Made by a program: the position numbers and the translations under genes. A stretch of DNA of 7,630 nt from Negativicoccus succinicivorans. GTDB taxonomy: Bacteria > Bacillota > Negativicutes > Veillonellales > Negativicoccaceae. Location: the NCBI RefSeq assembly GCF_018373335.1, contig NZ_JAHAHH010000064.1, forward strand, positions 1 through 7,630, read 5' to 3'. Under the pieces are notes generated by a model. It saw nothing but the letters and a program-made list of their open reading frames with translations. It was not told the DNA's origin and ran no database searches. Position 1 is the first letter of the stretch, and each line of letters starts with the position of its first letter. This document shows, piece after piece, positions 6,850 through 7,630 of this stretch.

Positions 6850-7320
6850 CTACCCTTCGCGGTCCACAGACTCTAAATCATCAGTGCTATCTATCAACTG
6901 TGCAAGGATGGTTTCTTCGATTTCAGCAACACATACGGGCAGGTCCTTCATGGCCTCTTTTTCCCAGAAGTGAACAGGCGTCCATCCAGCCTGTGTCAGC
7001 AGTTGGTCGTTTCGAGCGTCGCGGGCCATATTTTCCTCGATTTTCTCAATCCAGTATTCGCGATTGCTTTTGAGTCTCTTTTTGCGCTCTTCCCAATTTT
7101 GCCCATGCCAAAACTCGCCATCGACAAATACGGCGATGTGGTATTTGAGAATTGCAATATCTGGGGAACCGGGGAGCTTCTTATCATTTTTTCGATAACG
7201 ATAGCCTTGGTGCCAAAGGGCTTTTGCTAGCAAAGTTTCCGCCTTACCACCTTTTAGCTTGACCCTGGACATACGCTTCCGGGTTTCGGGAGTAGAATCG
7301 TATGATTTGGGATGTTTCAT
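6850..7320 (-). CDS. vsr: Vsr-like (very short patch repair) endonuclease
   Basis: 156 residues. Vsr nucleases nick beside the T of T:G mismatches left when 5-methylcytosine deaminates, so they commonly sit next to C5-methyltransferase genes, as here. The fold markers are present: RMSRVK near the N-terminus, Glu 28 (as E. coli Glu 25), GSPDI with Asp 54 (as catalytic Asp 51), FVDGEFWHG at 65-73 with His 72 (as His 69), then SNREYWIEKIEENMARD and a GWTPVHFWE strand. It departs from E. coli Vsr: His 64 is replaced by Asp 67, and the zinc ligands of the THGCFWHHHHC region and the later WEC Cys are absent. It therefore belongs to a zinc-free subgroup, whose members may be true repair enzymes or restriction nucleases. 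ATG 7320 overlaps the upstream stop codon (ATGA) with no clear Shine-Dalgarno site, which suggests translational coupling. Confidence 0.88.
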   Translation of the reverse strand: MKHPKSYDSTPETRKRMSRVKLKGGKAETLLAKALWHQGYRYRKNDKKLPGSPDIAILKYHIAVFVDGEFWHGQNWEERKKRLKSNREYWIEKIEENMARDARNDQLLTQAGWTPVHFWEKEAMKDLPVCVAEIEETILAQLIDSTDDLESVDREG

Positions 7321-7630
7321 GTGTTATCGATATCAATGCCAATCACCCATACAGGAGTGCGGAAAAGATGTTTGTTATTTTGAAATAGATTTACTACATT
7401 CGAAAAAGTGACTATACCACTGCTGAGTCTTTTCTCTAATTCTCCTGTTGCAGTAACATAAATATAGTAATCGATTTCTCCATCTGTCGCTGAACTCATA
7501 AGCCTTAACAAATCATGTTCTGCCAGAGCCCAGTTTCCAAACTGAATTTCACCCACAATTGAGTAGCGTGCTTTCTTTGTTTCAATATTTTTTCCTAAAG
7601 TTCCACCAAGAGAATCCAGTTTTGCTTTCC
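7317..7630 (-). CDS. C-terminal part of a probable PD-(D/E)XK type II restriction endonuclease (5' end outside window)
   Basis: The frame is open to the right edge; 103 residues are visible before TGA 7317-7319. The GTG at 7556 is internal, because recognisable sequence continues upstream. The clearest sign of function is RYSIVGEIQFGNWALAEHDL: a hydrophobic strand ending in E-x-Q (visible residues 27-29), followed by an amphipathic helix. E-x-Q replaces the usual E-x-K in BglII-type enzymes, and an Asp at visible residue 5 could be the preceding catalytic acid. Two further hydrophobic strands (EIDYYIYVTA and TPVWVIGIDID) fit the rest of such a core. The pairing with a C5-methyltransferase and Vsr-like gene makes it the likely cutting partner. 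The BglII-like label rests on memory of the motif; the nuclease call is fairly likely, the exact family uncertain. Confidence 0.65.
   Translation of the reverse strand, partial: KAKLDSLGGTLGKNIETKKARYSIVGEIQFGNWALAEHDLLRLMSSATDGEIDYYIYVTATGELEKRLSSGIVTFSNVVNLFQNNKHLFRTPVWVIGIDIDNT

Overview
The window joins a high-G+C housekeeping segment on the + strand (about 1-3840) to a lower-G+C defence cassette on the - strand (about 3973-7630). Single 60-base lines give 39/60 G+C at 3241 (inside ileS) but 19/60 at 5101 (inside the ATPase gene), although parts of the methyltransferase gene are as G+C-rich as the left half. A consensus sigma-A-type promoter, a T-box riboswitch controlling an aminoacyl-tRNA synthetase and strong purine-rich Shine-Dalgarno sites point to a Bacillota (Firmicutes) bacterium. 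The high G+C of ileS would suit a class such as Negativicutes, but that placement is a guess.

Left part, + strand: the 3' end of a gene for a tandem-repeat protein of unknown function (runs in from before base 1, ends at 688), then a hairpin terminator (701-730). Next come a sigma-A promoter (748-776), an isoleucine T-box leader with an ATC specifier (882-884), the T-box sequence (960-973) and an attenuator hairpin (980-1014). These control ileS (1032-3839), which encodes a complete 935-residue isoleucyl-tRNA synthetase. A stable hairpin (3930-3970) lies between ileS and the convergent cassette and can serve as terminator for both.

Right part, - strand, read from 7630 down to 3973: the C-terminal part of a probable PD-(D/E)XK type II restriction endonuclease; a Vsr-like nuclease that overlaps it by four bases; a C5-cytosine DNA methyltransferase; and an OLD-family ATPase/TOPRIM nuclease gene. 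The genes are tightly packed (overlap of 4, gaps of 29 and 19 bases), which implies one operon whose promoter lies beyond the right edge. The methyltransferase would protect host DNA, the endonuclease and possibly the Vsr-like protein would cut unmodified DNA or repair deamination mismatches, and the OLD-like protein would be a second, ATP-dependent nuclease layer.

The OLD-like gene is the oddest feature. Its reading frame is broken twice, each time at or near a five-base homopolymer, and the two shifts cancel so that the first and third pieces share a frame. Reconstructed, it gives a continuous 533-residue protein with every expected motif. It is therefore a recent pseudogene, a phase-variable gene or a product of sequencing error.
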